Notes: a model not told the origin generated them from the letters alone. A stretch of 64,000 bases of DNA from Hymenobacter sediminis (GCF_003231285.1 NZ_QKNS01000006.1:248001-312000), one strand, 5' to 3'; positions 7,239 to 16,049 are shown, numbered from the stretch's first letter. Numbers and translations: made by a program.

Positions 7239-9305
7239 ATGATAAAACGCTTACTGGGGCTGCTGTTCGTGGTGATGGGACTGGGCATTTCGGTTGGGAG
7301 GGCTCAAAGTCCGCAAACGCATGCCTTGCGGCTGGCGCTACGCCAAGCGCCCACCGATACAACCCGTGTGCTCCTGCTGGCGGATATGGCGGCCACCTTC
7401 CGCTATTCCCGCTTCGACTCTGTGCAGTGGTATGCCCGGCAAGGACTGGATTTAGCCCGGCAGATTGGCTACCGGAAGGGCGAGGGGCGCTGCCTCTCCC
7501 GTATTGCCTTGCTGTTAGGTGAGCGTGGCAACCTGCCCCAGGCCTTGCGGATTGATCTGCAGGCTCTGCACCTTAACGAGGCCAGTCAGGACCGGGAAGG
7601 CCAGGCGCGCACGCTCAACCAAACCGGGCTGCTGTACTTCGCCCTGGATGACTACCGTCCGGCTTTGCAGTACTTTTTTCGGGCCTGGCGCCTCTATCAG
7701 CACTTACCCAACCGGGATACCTCTCAGCTAGTGAGCGTGCTTACCAACGTGGGCGCGAGCTACGAAGGCCTGCGCCGCTACGATTCTGCTGCGTTTTTTC
7801 TGCAGCGAGCCTGGCGGCTTACTACCCAGGCTCACAACTTAAACCGTAGTTGCTGGGGCAACCCGGCCCCCTACGTGCTACGCGAGTTAGGCCTGCTGGA
7901 AGCGGCTCAGGGAAAACCCCAATCGGCTCTTGCGTTCTACTGGCGGAGCGTACGGGCGGCCGTTCCGGAAAACGACCGGCGAAGCGCCAGCCGCTCGTAT
8001 CAGTACATGGCCGAGCTGTACCAGAACCTGCGCCAGCCCGATTCCTGCATTTACTACGCTCGTAAATCTCTAGTGTTGGGCCGCTCGCTCCCGTTTATGG
8101 TGGGCATTGTGCGCAACAGCAAGCTGCTTACCGGAGCATTTGAGCAGCAGCGGCAGCCTGATAGCACACTCAAATACATGCGGCTACTGCTCACAGCCCA
8201 AGACAGCCTCTACGACCCTACCCGCGTTAAGCAGCTCAACGTGATTGAGTTTCGGGAGCAGCAGCGCCTGCGCCAGCTGGAGCGGGAGCGGCAGGAGCTT
8301 ACCCAGCAGGTGCGCATGGCCGCGCTACTAGCTGGCCTGGGCGTGCTGCTACTGGCTTCTATATTACTTGGACGTAGCAACCGCCAGCAGAAACGTGCCA
8401 ACCGTCATTTACAGAGCCTCAACGAACAGATAACCCACCAGGCCCACCAGCTGACGGCTCAGCGCGACAACTTGGCCCGCACCTTGCAGGAGCTGAAAAT
8501 TGCCCAGAGCCAACTGGTGCTACGCGAGAAAATGGCTTCATTAGGGGAGCTAATGGCCGGAGTAGCCTACGAAATACAGGGGCCGGTAAGTTCCGTGCGC
8601 AAGTTTGCCGCCAGCAGCACCGAGTTGTGCGCCGAACTGCGGCAGGAAGTCGGCAAGCTGCTGGGGCGCCCCTACGACCAAGAAATGCTGGATGAGTTGC
8701 TCCAGAATTTAATACAGAATCAAACCCGCATCCTACAGTTTGCCCAGCGGGCCGATTCCATTGTGCGGGGCATGCTGGAATACTCGCAGGATGGCAGCGG
8801 GCCACGCCAGTCAACCAACCTGAACGCGCTGGCCGAAGAGTATATGAGGCTGACGTACCACGACCTAAAGGCCAAGAACCGCTATTTCAACGCGGCGCTG
8901 CTGCTGCGCCTGGACCCGGCCGTGGGCACCGTTCAGATTGTGCGGCAAGATATTGGTCGGGCGCTAATCGGTATATTCAACGCAGCACTGCAGGCCGTGC
9001 TGCAGCGCCAGGCAGACGCTGACCCCGACGAGGGCTATATTCCGCAGGTGGAGTTGCACACGCACCGGACGGGCGAATCTGTTGAGCTGCGGGTGCGCGA
9101 CAATGGCCCGGGGCTTGCACCCGAAGCTATAGCCGTGCTGTTTCAGCGCTTCCCCGGGCCCGATGTTTCCGCTGACCTTGGCTTATCCTTGAGCTATGAC
9201 TTAGTGACCAAAGGACTCGGGGGCCAGCTAGTAGCCACCAGTGAGCTAAACCGAGGAACCGAATACGTTCTGACCCTGATGCTTCCGGTGCACTCAGCTT
9301 CGTAA
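7239..9305 (+). CDS. TPR-containing sensor histidine kinase homologue lacking the phosphoacceptor His
   Basis: 688 residues with a signal peptide (1-22), TPR-like helical repeats over about 30-335, one membrane segment near 358-378 and a coiled coil to about 430. The dimerisation box reads KMASLGELMAGVAYEIQGP: Tyr444 (codon 8568-8570) stands where Cytophagales relatives have the phosphorylated His of 'AHEIQNP'. In the ATPase domain the N-box is LIGIFNAALQA, with Gly578 where the Mg-binding Asn is expected. The G1 box DNGPG (621-625) and a G2-like LGLSLSYDL remain. TPR-sensor kinases of this type are common in Bacteroidota; this one is probably catalytically inactive or atypical. No response regulator is adjacent. 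A weak TACCTTCC box precedes the start. Confidence 0.88.
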   Translation: MIKRLLGLLFVVMGLGISVGRAQSPQTHALRLALRQAPTDTTRVLLLADMAATFRYSRFDSVQWYARQGLDLARQIGYRKGEGRCLSRIALLLGERGNLPQALRIDLQALHLNEASQDREGQARTLNQTGLLYFALDDYRPALQYFFRAWRLYQHLPNRDTSQLVSVLTNVGASYEGLRRYDSAAFFLQRAWRLTTQAHNLNRSCWGNPAPYVLRELGLLEAAQGKPQSALAFYWRSVRAAVPENDRRSASRSYQYMAELYQNLRQPDSCIYYARKSLVLGRSLPFMVGIVRNSKLLTGAFEQQRQPDSTLKYMRLLLTAQDSLYDPTRVKQLNVIEFREQQRLRQLERERQELTQQVRMAALLAGLGVLLLASILLGRSNRQQKRANRHLQSLNEQITHQAHQLTAQRDNLARTLQELKIAQSQLVLREKMASLGELMAGVAYEIQGPVSSVRKFAASSTELCAELRQEVGKLLGRPYDQEMLDELLQNLIQNQTRILQFAQRADSIVRGMLEYSQDGSGPRQSTNLNALAEEYMRLTYHDLKAKNRYFNAALLLRLDPAVGTVQIVRQDIGRALIGIFNAALQAVLQRQADADPDEGYIPQVELHTHRTGESVELRVRDNGPGLAPEAIAVLFQRFPGPDVSADLGLSLSYDLVTKGLGGQLVATSELNRGTEYVLTLMLPVHSAS

Positions 9306-9436
9306 TGTCGGCCGCTTTTGCGGGTGCTGTTTTTTCTGCTCGGCACCTACAGCCTCAAGTATGCCTACCCTCTCAACACTGGACAAAGCTTGCTTTGGTG
9401 GCTTTGCTGAAAATTCCTACCCCCTTTAACCAGAGC

Positions 9437-9478
9437 AAACCGGCCCCCAATAAGCAAGCGTGCCGGGCTGGCGGTTTT
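9437..9478 (+). terminator. Probable terminator after the sensor kinase gene
   Basis: AAACCG and GCCC pair with GGGC and CGGTTT across a 3-nt bulge, followed by TTTT. Confidence 0.5.
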
Positions 9479-9859
9479 ACCATAACACGGGTTCAGTGCG
9501 GCTTAGATTTCTTTATTGACAGGAGCCTATGTCACAAGCCTGCTACTTTCTGCTTATTTCCTTGGTCATTAGGCTAGCATAAAGTCAGCTCAGCCTCTTA
9601 AATATTGCCTACTAAGTGAGCAGAATCACTTTTTAGGCATGTCACAATTGATAGAGAACTGGCCTTGGCAAACGCACCATACTATAGCACATTTGTACAT
9701 CCCTCCGGTGATAAGGGCATCTTCCTTTCCTCACCGAAACCGTTCCCGTTCCTTTTCCACAACCACTACGCGAAGGCTAGAGCTACCCCGCTCTGGCCTT
9801 TGGGCATTTATGAGCCCACAGGTTTATGTGGTATGCACTGAAGGCGGCAAAATGCGCAG

Positions 9860-9867
9860 TATCTTTG
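9860..9867 (+). promoter_or_regulatory. Bacteroidota -7 element (TATCTTTG)
   Basis: A perfect TAnnTTTG 7 nt before the ATG at 9875, implying a very short or absent 5' leader on the Fur-family mRNA. Confidence 0.7.
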
Positions 9868-9874
9868 TGGTATC

Positions 9875-10309
9875 ATGAAAGCTTCTGCTGATTCCCTTAC
9901 TTCTATGCTGGCCCAGCACGGGCTGCGCCAGACCCCCGTCCGGCGTGGGGTACTGCGGCTACTGACCGGCTCTCCTTTTGCGCTTACCAGCCACGAGTTG
10001 GAACAGGCCCTGGGCGCCGATACGGACCGGATTACCCTCTATCGAACCCTCAAGACGTTCGAGGAGAAAGGTCTGATTCACCGGGTTATCGACAATACCG
10101 ATGTTATCCGGTACGCGGCCTGCTCTGACCACTGCAGCGAGCACGCCCACTCCGACGACCATGTGCACTTCAAATGCACCCAATGCCAGCACACCTACTG
10201 CCTCGACCACGTCACGATTCCGCCCGTGCTGCTACCCCATGGGTTTCAGGTTGAGTCGCGCGACTACCTGCTGGCCGGGGTTTGCCAGCAGTGCCAGACC
10301 GAGGCATAG
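9875..10309 (+). CDS. Fur-family metal-responsive transcriptional regulator
   Basis: 144 residues. A winged-helix DNA-binding part (about 8-82) contains GLRQTPVRRGVLRLL and the recognition-helix region DRITLYRTLKTFEEKGLIHRV. The C-terminal part has a His-rich hinge (HCSEHAHSDDHVHF) and two CxxC zinc pairs, Cys101/Cys104 and Cys137/Cys140, as in Fur/Zur/PerR proteins. Whether it senses iron, zinc or peroxide is not decidable here; the His-rich hinge and lack of transport genes nearby do not settle it. The mRNA starts just before the ATG (box at 9860), so autoregulation would act at the promoter. A strong terminator follows. Confidence 0.92.
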   Translation: MKASADSLTSMLAQHGLRQTPVRRGVLRLLTGSPFALTSHELEQALGADTDRITLYRTLKTFEEKGLIHRVIDNTDVIRYAACSDHCSEHAHSDDHVHFKCTQCQHTYCLDHVTIPPVLLPHGFQVESRDYLLAGVCQQCQTEA

Positions 10310-10337
10310 TAACTCCTCTACGTGCATCGAAAACGAG

Positions 10338-10368
10338 GCAGGCCCGCCGGATTGTCCGGCGGGCCTGC
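10338..10368. terminator. Strong terminator hairpin
   Basis: GCAGGCCCGCCGGA (10338-10351) pairs perfectly with TCCGGCGGGCCTGC (10355-10368), with a 3-nt loop. It separates the convergent genes ending at 10309 and 10397. Confidence 0.8.
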
Positions 10369-10396
10369 TTGTCTTTATATAATGGGCCTACCCCTA

Positions 10397-10825
10397 CTAG
10401 TGCCCTCGGGCCAGCAAGGCTATGCCTACCACAATGCTCACTAGGCCCAAAGCCTGCGGCCACGATAGGGCCTCTCGCAATACTACCAGCCCTAAGACGG
10501 CCGTCAGGAGCACGGAGCCGCCCACAATAACCGGCGTACCTACCGAGGAGGGCACACCCCGGCTAAACACCACAAACGTCAGGATTTCGGCCAGGCCTAC
10601 CCCTAGCCCGGCCGCAATAGCCAGGCCTACGCCCTTACCGCTTAGCTCCAGAGGCTGTCCTTTCAGGCGCAGCCAGATCAGCCACAGCCCGCCTAAACCG
10701 GCCGCAACCAACTGCAGAATCACCGCGCCTGCCGCCGCTGAAACATGGTCGGCGGCCAGCTTGATAAAGAAGTTGTAAAAGGCTAGGCACAACGCCGTAA
10801 GCAGGGCTAATACAAGCCAGTGCAT
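10397..10825 (-). CDS. EamA/DMT-type small membrane transporter
   Basis: 142 residues made of about five hydrophobic helices, the length of a single EamA repeat. The N-terminus LVLALLTALCLAFYNFFIKLAADH and the C-terminal half with SSVGTPVIVGGSVLLTAVLGLVVLRE and the 'LSWPQALGLVSIVVGIALL' pair of helices are typical of the drug/metabolite transporter superfamily. Single-repeat members work as dimers. Substrate unknown. The start lies 1 nt after the stop of the DUF4259 gene, so the two are cotranscribed. Confidence 0.85.
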   Translation of the reverse strand: MHWLVLALLTALCLAFYNFFIKLAADHVSAAAGAVILQLVAAGLGGLWLIWLRLKGQPLELSGKGVGLAIAAGLGVGLAEILTFVVFSRGVPSSVGTPVIVGGSVLLTAVLGLVVLREALSWPQALGLVSIVVGIALLARGH

Positions 10826-10826
10826 A

Positions 10827-11222
10827 CTACTCCGCCGCTAAGCGAGCCAGCAGTTCCTGCTGCAACTGCTGCCAGTTCTCATAATCTGCCGATTCGGCCC
10901 AGCGTGCCTGCAGCGCCGAACTGTTTAGCACGGCCTCTACCGCTTCCTGAGCCAGTTCTGCCAGGTCTTCATCGGCTTCCATACCGTTTACGGCCAGGGT
11001 AAGGCCCGGCAGAAAATCAGGGGTAGGATGCCCTTGGATAGCCGCTACGATTTCGGCGGCAGCCAGAGCCTGACTGGCTTCTTCCTCGTCCAGCTCTTCC
11101 TCGGCCTCGGCGGCGGTGGCCAGCACTTCGTAAAGTAGCGCTTCGTTGGGGTTACTGCGGAATTCCTCGGCCAGGTCGGCCGCGGCGTCGTTGTCGAAAT
11201 TATGGTAGTCCCAGGTGGCCAT
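10827..11222 (-). CDS. DUF4259-domain protein
   Basis: 131 residues from ATG 11222; the longer frame from 11294 adds an unlikely leader. It starts MATWDYHNFDNDAAADLAEEF, the DUF4259 hallmark of a TW...F.ND motif followed by an acidic helical body (EEELDEEEAS), with EIVAAIQGHPTPDF in the centre. Highly acidic and cytoplasmic. The family has no established function. It forms a two-gene operon with the EamA-type transporter downstream (1-nt spacing). Confidence 0.85.
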   Translation of the reverse strand: MATWDYHNFDNDAAADLAEEFRSNPNEALLYEVLATAAEAEEELDEEEASQALAAAEIVAAIQGHPTPDFLPGLTLAVNGMEADEDLAELAQEAVEAVLNSSALQARWAESADYENWQQLQQELLARLAAE

Positions 11223-11329
11223 GTGATAACTGTTAGGCGAGAGATGTTGGCTAGCAGACGGAAAAACCGCTGAATTGTTCCTATACCCCTTCAAAATGCG
11301 TTAGGTTTCTCTGACCCAGGGTCAGGCAA

Positions 11330-11788
11330 CTAGTCCACAGCAGTCGTATCAGACGGCATATTGCGCATTTGCCACAATACATCAGCTTCGGCGGCACGTA
11401 TTAGTCGGACGGTGTACAGGATGCCCCCTATCTGGATTACCATCGGCACTAACAACAGGAAAGACCACTTGAACCAGGGGCTGTGCGATACGGCCTGCTG
11501 AGTTCGCCGCTGCCACCATGCTCGCAGCCACGCCGCCAGAAAGAGACCACCGCACCCTATTGTTTCCAGCAAGCTCCGCACAGTTTCTTCTCCTCCTGGA
11601 ATGGCCTGAGGCAGAGCGGATAAAGGCGGGTAAATAGTCCATCCGCTCGTGCCATCCATAAGCTGCAGCCAATACGGCTTGCCGGCCAGCAGCCAGGAAC
11701 CAGCTAGTAACAGAAAACCGCACCAGCCAGCGCCCAACGCAAAATACCAGCTTGTGCGCCAGGATTCTCCAGTACCCCTTGTTTCCAT
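11330..11788 (-). CDS. Membrane protein, unknown function, downstream of gpsA
   Basis: 152 residues with about four hydrophobic segments: YFALGAGWCGFLLLAGSWLL (about 15-35), a central one around 75-90, and FLLLVPMVIQIGGILYTV (about 110-128). The N-terminus (METRGTGESWRTS) is short and polar. No family recognised. ATG lies 1 nt after the gpsA stop, so translation is probably coupled to gpsA. Confidence 0.65.
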   Translation of the reverse strand: METRGTGESWRTSWYFALGAGWCGFLLLAGSWLLAGKPYWLQLMDGTSGWTIYPPLSALPQAIPGGEETVRSLLETIGCGGLFLAAWLRAWWQRRTQQAVSHSPWFKWSFLLLVPMVIQIGGILYTVRLIRAAEADVLWQMRNMPSDTTAVD

Positions 11789-11789
11789 T

Positions 11790-12779
11790 CTACTTAAACT
11801 TCTCCTTGAGCAATTCTACCTCAATAGCGGGTGAAATCTTCTCGTAGAGGATGTGGTAGGCGGCCGCCGTAATGGGCATGTTCACCTGCAGCTTGCGGTT
11901 CATCTCATAAATGCTTTTCACGGCGTAGTAGCCCTCGGCAATCATGTTCATTTCCAGTTGGGCCGATTTCACGGAGTAGCCCCGGCCTACCATGCTGCCG
12001 AAGGTGCGGTTGCGCGAAAACTGCGAATAGGCCGTAACAAGCAGGTCGCCGAGGTAGGCGGAGGCCGACAGGTCGCGGGGCTGGGGGTTCACGGCGTGCA
12101 CGAAGCGGCGGATTTCTTGCACCGCGTTGCTAACCAGCACGGCCTGGAAATTGTCGCCGTAGCCCAGGCCGTGGGCAATGCCGCAGGTCAGGGCAATGAT
12201 GTTTTTCATCACGGCGCAGTACTCAATACCATCCAGGTCCTGGGCGGGGTTGGCCTTTACGTAGCGGTTGCGCAGCAGGCGGCTGAAGTCTTCGGCCAAG
12301 TCACCGTCGGGAGAGCCAATGGTGAGGTAGCTTTGCTTTTCCAGAGCCACCTCCTCGGCGTGGCAGGGACCAGCTACTACCCCCAGGCGGGTGTGCGGAA
12401 GCCGAAACCGCTCGGCTACGTAATCCGTCACCAGCACATTTTTACCCGGAATCATGCCCTTAATGGCCGAAATAATCCGCTTGTGCTTGAGTGCGTCGCG
12501 GTCTAGCTTATCCAAGGTGCTTTGCACGAACGCGGCCGGCACGGCCAATACCAGCCAATCGGCTTCGCGCACAGCATCTTCCAGATCATTGGTGGGGAAT
12601 ACCCGGTTCAGGTCGTGGGCGACGGAGGAGAGGTAGCGCGGATTGTGGCGGGTGCGCAGCAGGTGCTGCACGTCGTCCTTGCTGCGCATCCACCAGTGGA
12701 CGCGGCTGCCATTTTCAGAGAGAATTTTGGTCAGCGCGGTGGCCCAGGAGCCGCCGCCAAGCATGGCTATTTTTTCCAA
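11790..12779 (-). CDS. gpsA: NAD(P)-dependent glycerol-3-phosphate dehydrogenase
   Basis: 329 residues, the usual family length. It reduces dihydroxyacetone phosphate to sn-glycerol 3-phosphate for phospholipid synthesis in the cytoplasm. The Rossmann motif is GGGSWATAL (8-16); AVPAAFVQ and SAIKGM follow as in the family; GPCHAEEVA (138-146) and the catalytic Lys192 in AVMKNIIAL match the GPD signature, as does the C-terminal GYYAVKSIYE segment. It is the first gene of a two-gene unit with a small membrane protein. The upstream region contains a GTGAAAT-type inverted repeat (12799-12905). Confidence 0.96.
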   Translation of the reverse strand: MEKIAMLGGGSWATALTKILSENGSRVHWWMRSKDDVQHLLRTRHNPRYLSSVAHDLNRVFPTNDLEDAVREADWLVLAVPAAFVQSTLDKLDRDALKHKRIISAIKGMIPGKNVLVTDYVAERFRLPHTRLGVVAGPCHAEEVALEKQSYLTIGSPDGDLAEDFSRLLRNRYVKANPAQDLDGIEYCAVMKNIIALTCGIAHGLGYGDNFQAVLVSNAVQEIRRFVHAVNPQPRDLSASAYLGDLLVTAYSQFSRNRTFGSMVGRGYSVKSAQLEMNMIAEGYYAVKSIYEMNRKLQVNMPITAAAYHILYEKISPAIEVELLKEKFK

Positions 12780-12798
12780 GGGGTGGGAAAGTGGGAAG

Positions 12799-12905
12799 GT
12801 GGTGAAATGGTGAAATAGTGAGGTGGTCGTCGTTGGTAGATTTGTCGTTCAGGCAGCGCGGCCCGAACGAAACAACTCACCATTTCACCACTTCATCATT
12901 TCACC
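12799..12905. repeat. GTGAAAT-rich imperfect inverted repeat
   Basis: The left side holds GGTGAAATGGTGAAATAG (from 12801) and the right side its near complement CACCATTTCACCAC (from 12879) and ATTTCACC (from 12898). Similar elements occur at 16893-17040, 26999-27250 and 39535-39625. Confidence 0.6.
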
Positions 12906-12923
12906 GCTACGTCAATCTTAGGT

Positions 12924-12968
12924 AAAAAAAACGGAAGGCCGCCCCTGCGTGCTGCAAGAGCGGCCCTC
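12924..12968 (-). terminator. Terminator of the TolC-HlyD operon
   Basis: Read on the minus strand, AGGGCCGC and GCGGCCTTCC form a stem followed by eight T residues (AAAAAAAA at 12924-12931 on the plus strand). Confidence 0.7.
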
Positions 12969-13019
12969 CGGCAAGGGTTAGCGGCTCAAGCTGAGCCAGT
13001 AACTTTTCTACGGGTTTGC

Positions 13020-14429
13020 TTACTCGCCCCCACCATCTTCCTTCAGAGCGGCCTTATCAAGCGTCTTGACATCCTTGATAACAACGAGGGAGCCGTCTTT
13101 GAGGGTTTTGGATACGGCCCGGAATGGCCCGCTCACTACTTGGTCGCCAGCCTGAATACCGCTCACGATTTCCATGTTCTGGAAGTCGCTAATACCGGTT
13201 TTTACGGGCGTCAGGATGGCCTTGCCGTTGCGAATGAGGAACACCACTTCTTGCACATCATCCTTGGGGCCGGCGGCTGGCGCGGGGGTAGCACCGCCGC
13301 TACCGCCCCGGCCCACGCGCACCGTTGGGGTCGATTTTTGGTCGTCATTGGCGGTGCGGGCGCTGTCGGAGCGGGTCGTGACGGCGGCTAGGGGCACGCT
13401 CAGCACGTTAGCTTTGCGGTTGGTGATAATGTCCACGGAGGCCGTCATGCCGGGGCGGAACGGCACCACGGTGCGGCCCTTGATAGTGCGGGTCAGGCTG
13501 CGATAGGACTCCGGCAGCAGGCGGATACGCACTTCAAACTCGGTAACTGCTTCGGCGGTGAGGGCATCCTTGGCCGTGTTGGCAATGGCCGTTACGATAC
13601 CCCGGAATTTCTGCTCCTGGCTAGCGTAGGAATCCACTTCTACCTCAGCTGAGTCGCCCAGGTCTACGTTGATGATGTCGTTTTCATTCACGCTTACCCG
13701 CACCTCCATGTTGTTGAGGTTGGCAATGCGCATGATTTCGGTACCAGCCATCTGGGAGGTACCTACTACCCGCTCGCCCTTTTTCACGTTGAGCTTGCTC
13801 ACTGTGCCGCTTACGGGCGCGTAAATGGTGGTTTTATTCAGGTTTTTGCGAGCTTCCTCTAGGCCGGCCTGGGCGCTGCGCACGCTGCTCTGGGCCGCCC
13901 GAATGTTCTGGCGGGCCGAGTTAATTTCTTCCTGCGAGGCATCATAGGCGGCCTTGCTGGCTTCGTAATCAGCCTGCGAAATCACCTTTTGCTTAAACAG
14001 GGAGGCGTTGCGGCGATAGGTCAGCTCGGTCTGGCGAGCGGTAGCTATCAATTGTTGCAGGCGGGCCTGGCTCTGGGCTACGTTGGCTTGCTGGGTGCCC
14101 ACTACAGCGCTCTGCTGGCTCACCACAGCTTGGTAGTTATCGGGGCGAATACGCAGCAGCAGCTGGCCTTTCTGCACCGAGTCGCCTTCCTCCACGTACA
14201 GTTCCGTGATTTCGCCGGATACGTCGGGCGAGATTTTCACTTCGGTTTCGGGCTGTACTTTACCCGAGGCACTTACCTTCTCCACAATGGTAGCCGGCGC
14301 TGCTTTGGCGGCCAGTACCTCAGTGCCGGCTGGTTTGCCAATCCAGCCCTGTTTTTTCGCCACCACGATGCCGCCAATCAGTACCAGCAATACTGCCAGC
14401 AGAATGTACAGGGTGCGGTTATTTCGCAT
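13020..14429 (-). CDS. HlyD/MacA-type periplasmic efflux adaptor
   Basis: 469 residues. An N-terminal membrane anchor (about 7-24) is followed by a lipoyl-like hairpin half (SASGKVQPETEVKISPDVSG ... VEEGDSVQKGQLLLRI), a long coiled coil rich in Gln and Ala (about 95-205), the second lipoyl half (TIYAPVSGTVSKLNVKKGERV), and beta-barrel and membrane-proximal domains. Such adaptors link an inner-membrane pump with an outer-membrane TolC channel. It lies 96 nt downstream of the TolC gene and was probably paired with an ABC (MacB) or RND pump, but no pump gene follows: a terminator comes immediately after. The pump must be encoded elsewhere. Confidence 0.92.
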   Translation of the reverse strand: MRNNRTLYILLAVLLVLIGGIVVAKKQGWIGKPAGTEVLAAKAAPATIVEKVSASGKVQPETEVKISPDVSGEITELYVEEGDSVQKGQLLLRIRPDNYQAVVSQQSAVVGTQQANVAQSQARLQQLIATARQTELTYRRNASLFKQKVISQADYEASKAAYDASQEEINSARQNIRAAQSSVRSAQAGLEEARKNLNKTTIYAPVSGTVSKLNVKKGERVVGTSQMAGTEIMRIANLNNMEVRVSVNENDIINVDLGDSAEVEVDSYASQEQKFRGIVTAIANTAKDALTAEAVTEFEVRIRLLPESYRSLTRTIKGRTVVPFRPGMTASVDIITNRKANVLSVPLAAVTTRSDSARTANDDQKSTPTVRVGRGGSGGATPAPAAGPKDDVQEVVFLIRNGKAILTPVKTGISDFQNMEIVSGIQAGDQVVSGPFRAVSKTLKDGSLVVIKDVKTLDKAALKEDGGGE

Positions 14430-14432
14430 AAA

Positions 14433-14470
14433 TCAATGAGTGAATGGATGAATGAGCGAATGAGTGAGGG
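14433..14470. repeat. Short degenerate TGAATGA-type repeat
   Basis: Between tolC and the adaptor gene, units of TGAGTGAATGGATGAATGAG are repeated imperfectly every 4 nt. Confidence 0.5.
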
Positions 14471-14525
14471 AGGGAATAGCGGAAGCTTCCGGGAAGCACT
14501 GCAGCCATTCTACTTATCCGCTCAT

Positions 14526-16049
14526 TTACAAAGAAATAGGACGACCCTGGTAGAAATCCAGCACCTTACGGCGGAAAATGAACTCATACTTGGCCTGAAT
14601 CATCGTCGATTCGGCGGCCGTCAGGTTGTTTTTGGCAATGTTGAACTCCGTGCCGTTAAGCAGGCCATTATTAAAGCGGATTTCAGCATTGCGGTAGGCC
14701 GCCGTGAGGGCCTCCACCTGGCGGCGCGAAGAGAGGTAGCGGCGCTGGGCCGCAATGGCATCGGCGTAGGCCTGCTGAATGCTCTGGCGGAGCGTCAGGC
14801 GGGTTTGCTCGGCCCGCAGCTCCTGCTGCTGAATGTTGATTTGAGCACGCTGCACGCTGGTGCGGGTTTGCAGCCCGTTCAGAATCGGGATTTGCAGCGA
14901 GAACTGCAGGCTTTTACCCAAGTTGTCCTTTAGCTGATTCGAGAATTTGGAGGGCAAAAACTCGGAGTTCGGCTGGCCGGGCTGGAGCAGGAAATACTGG
15001 GACGGTACGGGCCGCCCCGATAAGTCAGGCTGAAATATTGGAATCTGCACTGCTTCCGTGGAGTCGCCGCTGAACACCCGCGCTAGCCGCGAGGAAGAAA
15101 AACCAGTGAAAATACCGGCTCCAAAGGCCAGACGGGGGTAGTAGCCGCCGCGGGCAATATCGAGGCTGTACTGGGCTGAGCGCACCCGCAGGTCGGCGGC
15201 CTTAATCTCGGGCAACAGGCTTTGCGCCGTTTGGTAGGTACCGTCGGGGTCGGCTTCCAGCAAGGGCTCGTCGTCGGGGTCAGCCAGGGGCGGCACCTCA
15301 ATCTGAAAACCCGCGGGCGAAGGCAGATTCAGCAGCTGCGTCAGGGTCAGGCGGGCGAGGTTGCGCTGGTTCTGAGCCGTAATCACGTTCAGCTCGTCGC
15401 TGGCCTGTTGGGCTTGAATATCCAGCAGGTTGCTTTCCGGCACCGAGCCCGCCCGCAGCAGTTTCTGAGTACGCTCCACCTGGGAGCGGGTGCTGCTCAG
15501 GCGCACCTCATTGGTGCGAACCAGCTCCTCGGCCAGCACCAGCTGCAGAAATGCAGAGGCCACGTTCAACGACAAATCGTTGCGCGCCTGCTCAATATCC
15601 AGCACACTGGCTTTAGAGTCGAGGGCATTGCGCTTCACGGTATTGCGCAGCTGAAACCCCGAAAACAGCGTAATCTGGGAGTTGGCGGAGAAGTTATTGG
15701 AGCGGATCGTCTGACTTACGAAGTCGTTGGTCAGCGGGTCAAGGCTGGTGCCGTAGTTCCAGGCCTGGGTGCCGGAAAGGTTGGCCGTGGGGAGCAGCGC
15801 GGCCCGGCTCTGGCGCAGGGTTGCGTTCTGGAGCTCCGAGGTGAGCTGCTGCCCGCGCACCGTCAGGTTGTTCTGCAAGGCGTAATCGATGGCGCGCTGC
15901 AGGCTCCAAGGACCGGTGGGGGTAGCTGCGGGCAGCGCACCGGCCGGCGGTTGGGCCGGCGCCGTGGGCACCGGGGTTTGGGCCAGTACCGGGGCTCCGG
16001 CCAGCAATCCGGCCGACATACTCATGAGCAGCCAGTAGAAACGCTTCAT
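14526..16049 (-). CDS. TolC-family outer-membrane efflux channel
   Basis: 507 residues with a signal peptide (1-23, ending APVLAQ) and a Pro/Ala-rich linker. The body has the duplicated outer membrane efflux protein (OEP) pattern: WSLQRAIDYALQNNLTVRGQQL at the start of repeat one, long coiled-coil helices with NVASAFLQLVLAEELV, and a second repeat from about 285 (IKAADLRVRSAQYSLDIARG). The C-terminal AYRNAEIRFNNGLLNGTEF is characteristic. It forms the outer-membrane exit duct of a tripartite pump, with the HlyD-type adaptor encoded next. Confidence 0.93.
   Translation of the reverse strand: MKRFYWLLMSMSAGLLAGAPVLAQTPVPTAPAQPPAGALPAATPTGPWSLQRAIDYALQNNLTVRGQQLTSELQNATLRQSRAALLPTANLSGTQAWNYGTSLDPLTNDFVSQTIRSNNFSANSQITLFSGFQLRNTVKRNALDSKASVLDIEQARNDLSLNVASAFLQLVLAEELVRTNEVRLSSTRSQVERTQKLLRAGSVPESNLLDIQAQQASDELNVITAQNQRNLARLTLTQLLNLPSPAGFQIEVPPLADPDDEPLLEADPDGTYQTAQSLLPEIKAADLRVRSAQYSLDIARGGYYPRLAFGAGIFTGFSSSRLARVFSGDSTEAVQIPIFQPDLSGRPVPSQYFLLQPGQPNSEFLPSKFSNQLKDNLGKSLQFSLQIPILNGLQTRTSVQRAQINIQQQELRAEQTRLTLRQSIQQAYADAIAAQRRYLSSRRQVEALTAAYRNAEIRFNNGLLNGTEFNIAKNNLTAAESTMIQAKYEFIFRRKVLDFYQGRPISL

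Larger units (their letters stand above)
9306..9874. other. Intergenic region, no gene supported
   Basis: The 569 bases contain a terminator at 9437-9478, a small hairpin at 9614-9631 (AAGTGA/TCACTT followed by T4) and the promoter of the Fur-family gene. Two open frames on the plus strand (9305-9577 and 9639-9878) have non-protein-like composition. Confidence 0.5.

Noticed and set aside
9306..9392. In-frame extension of 28 codons after the sensor kinase stop (reads VLFFLLGTYSLKYAYPL)
   Set aside because: Hydrophobic but ends quickly; no signal for stop-codon read-through.
9305..9577. 90-codon ORF overlapping the sensor kinase stop codon
   Set aside because: Composition is not protein-like and it runs through the terminator at 9437-9478.
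9639..9878. 79-codon ORF upstream of the Fur-family gene
   Set aside because: It spans the -7 element and reads as low-quality Ser/Thr/Arg-rich sequence; no domain pattern.
13989..14933. Long plus-strand ORF across the adaptor and TolC genes
   Set aside because: Antisense shadow of two clear genes; Gln/Leu/Gly-rich as expected for the complement of their codons, and it crosses the intergenic repeat.
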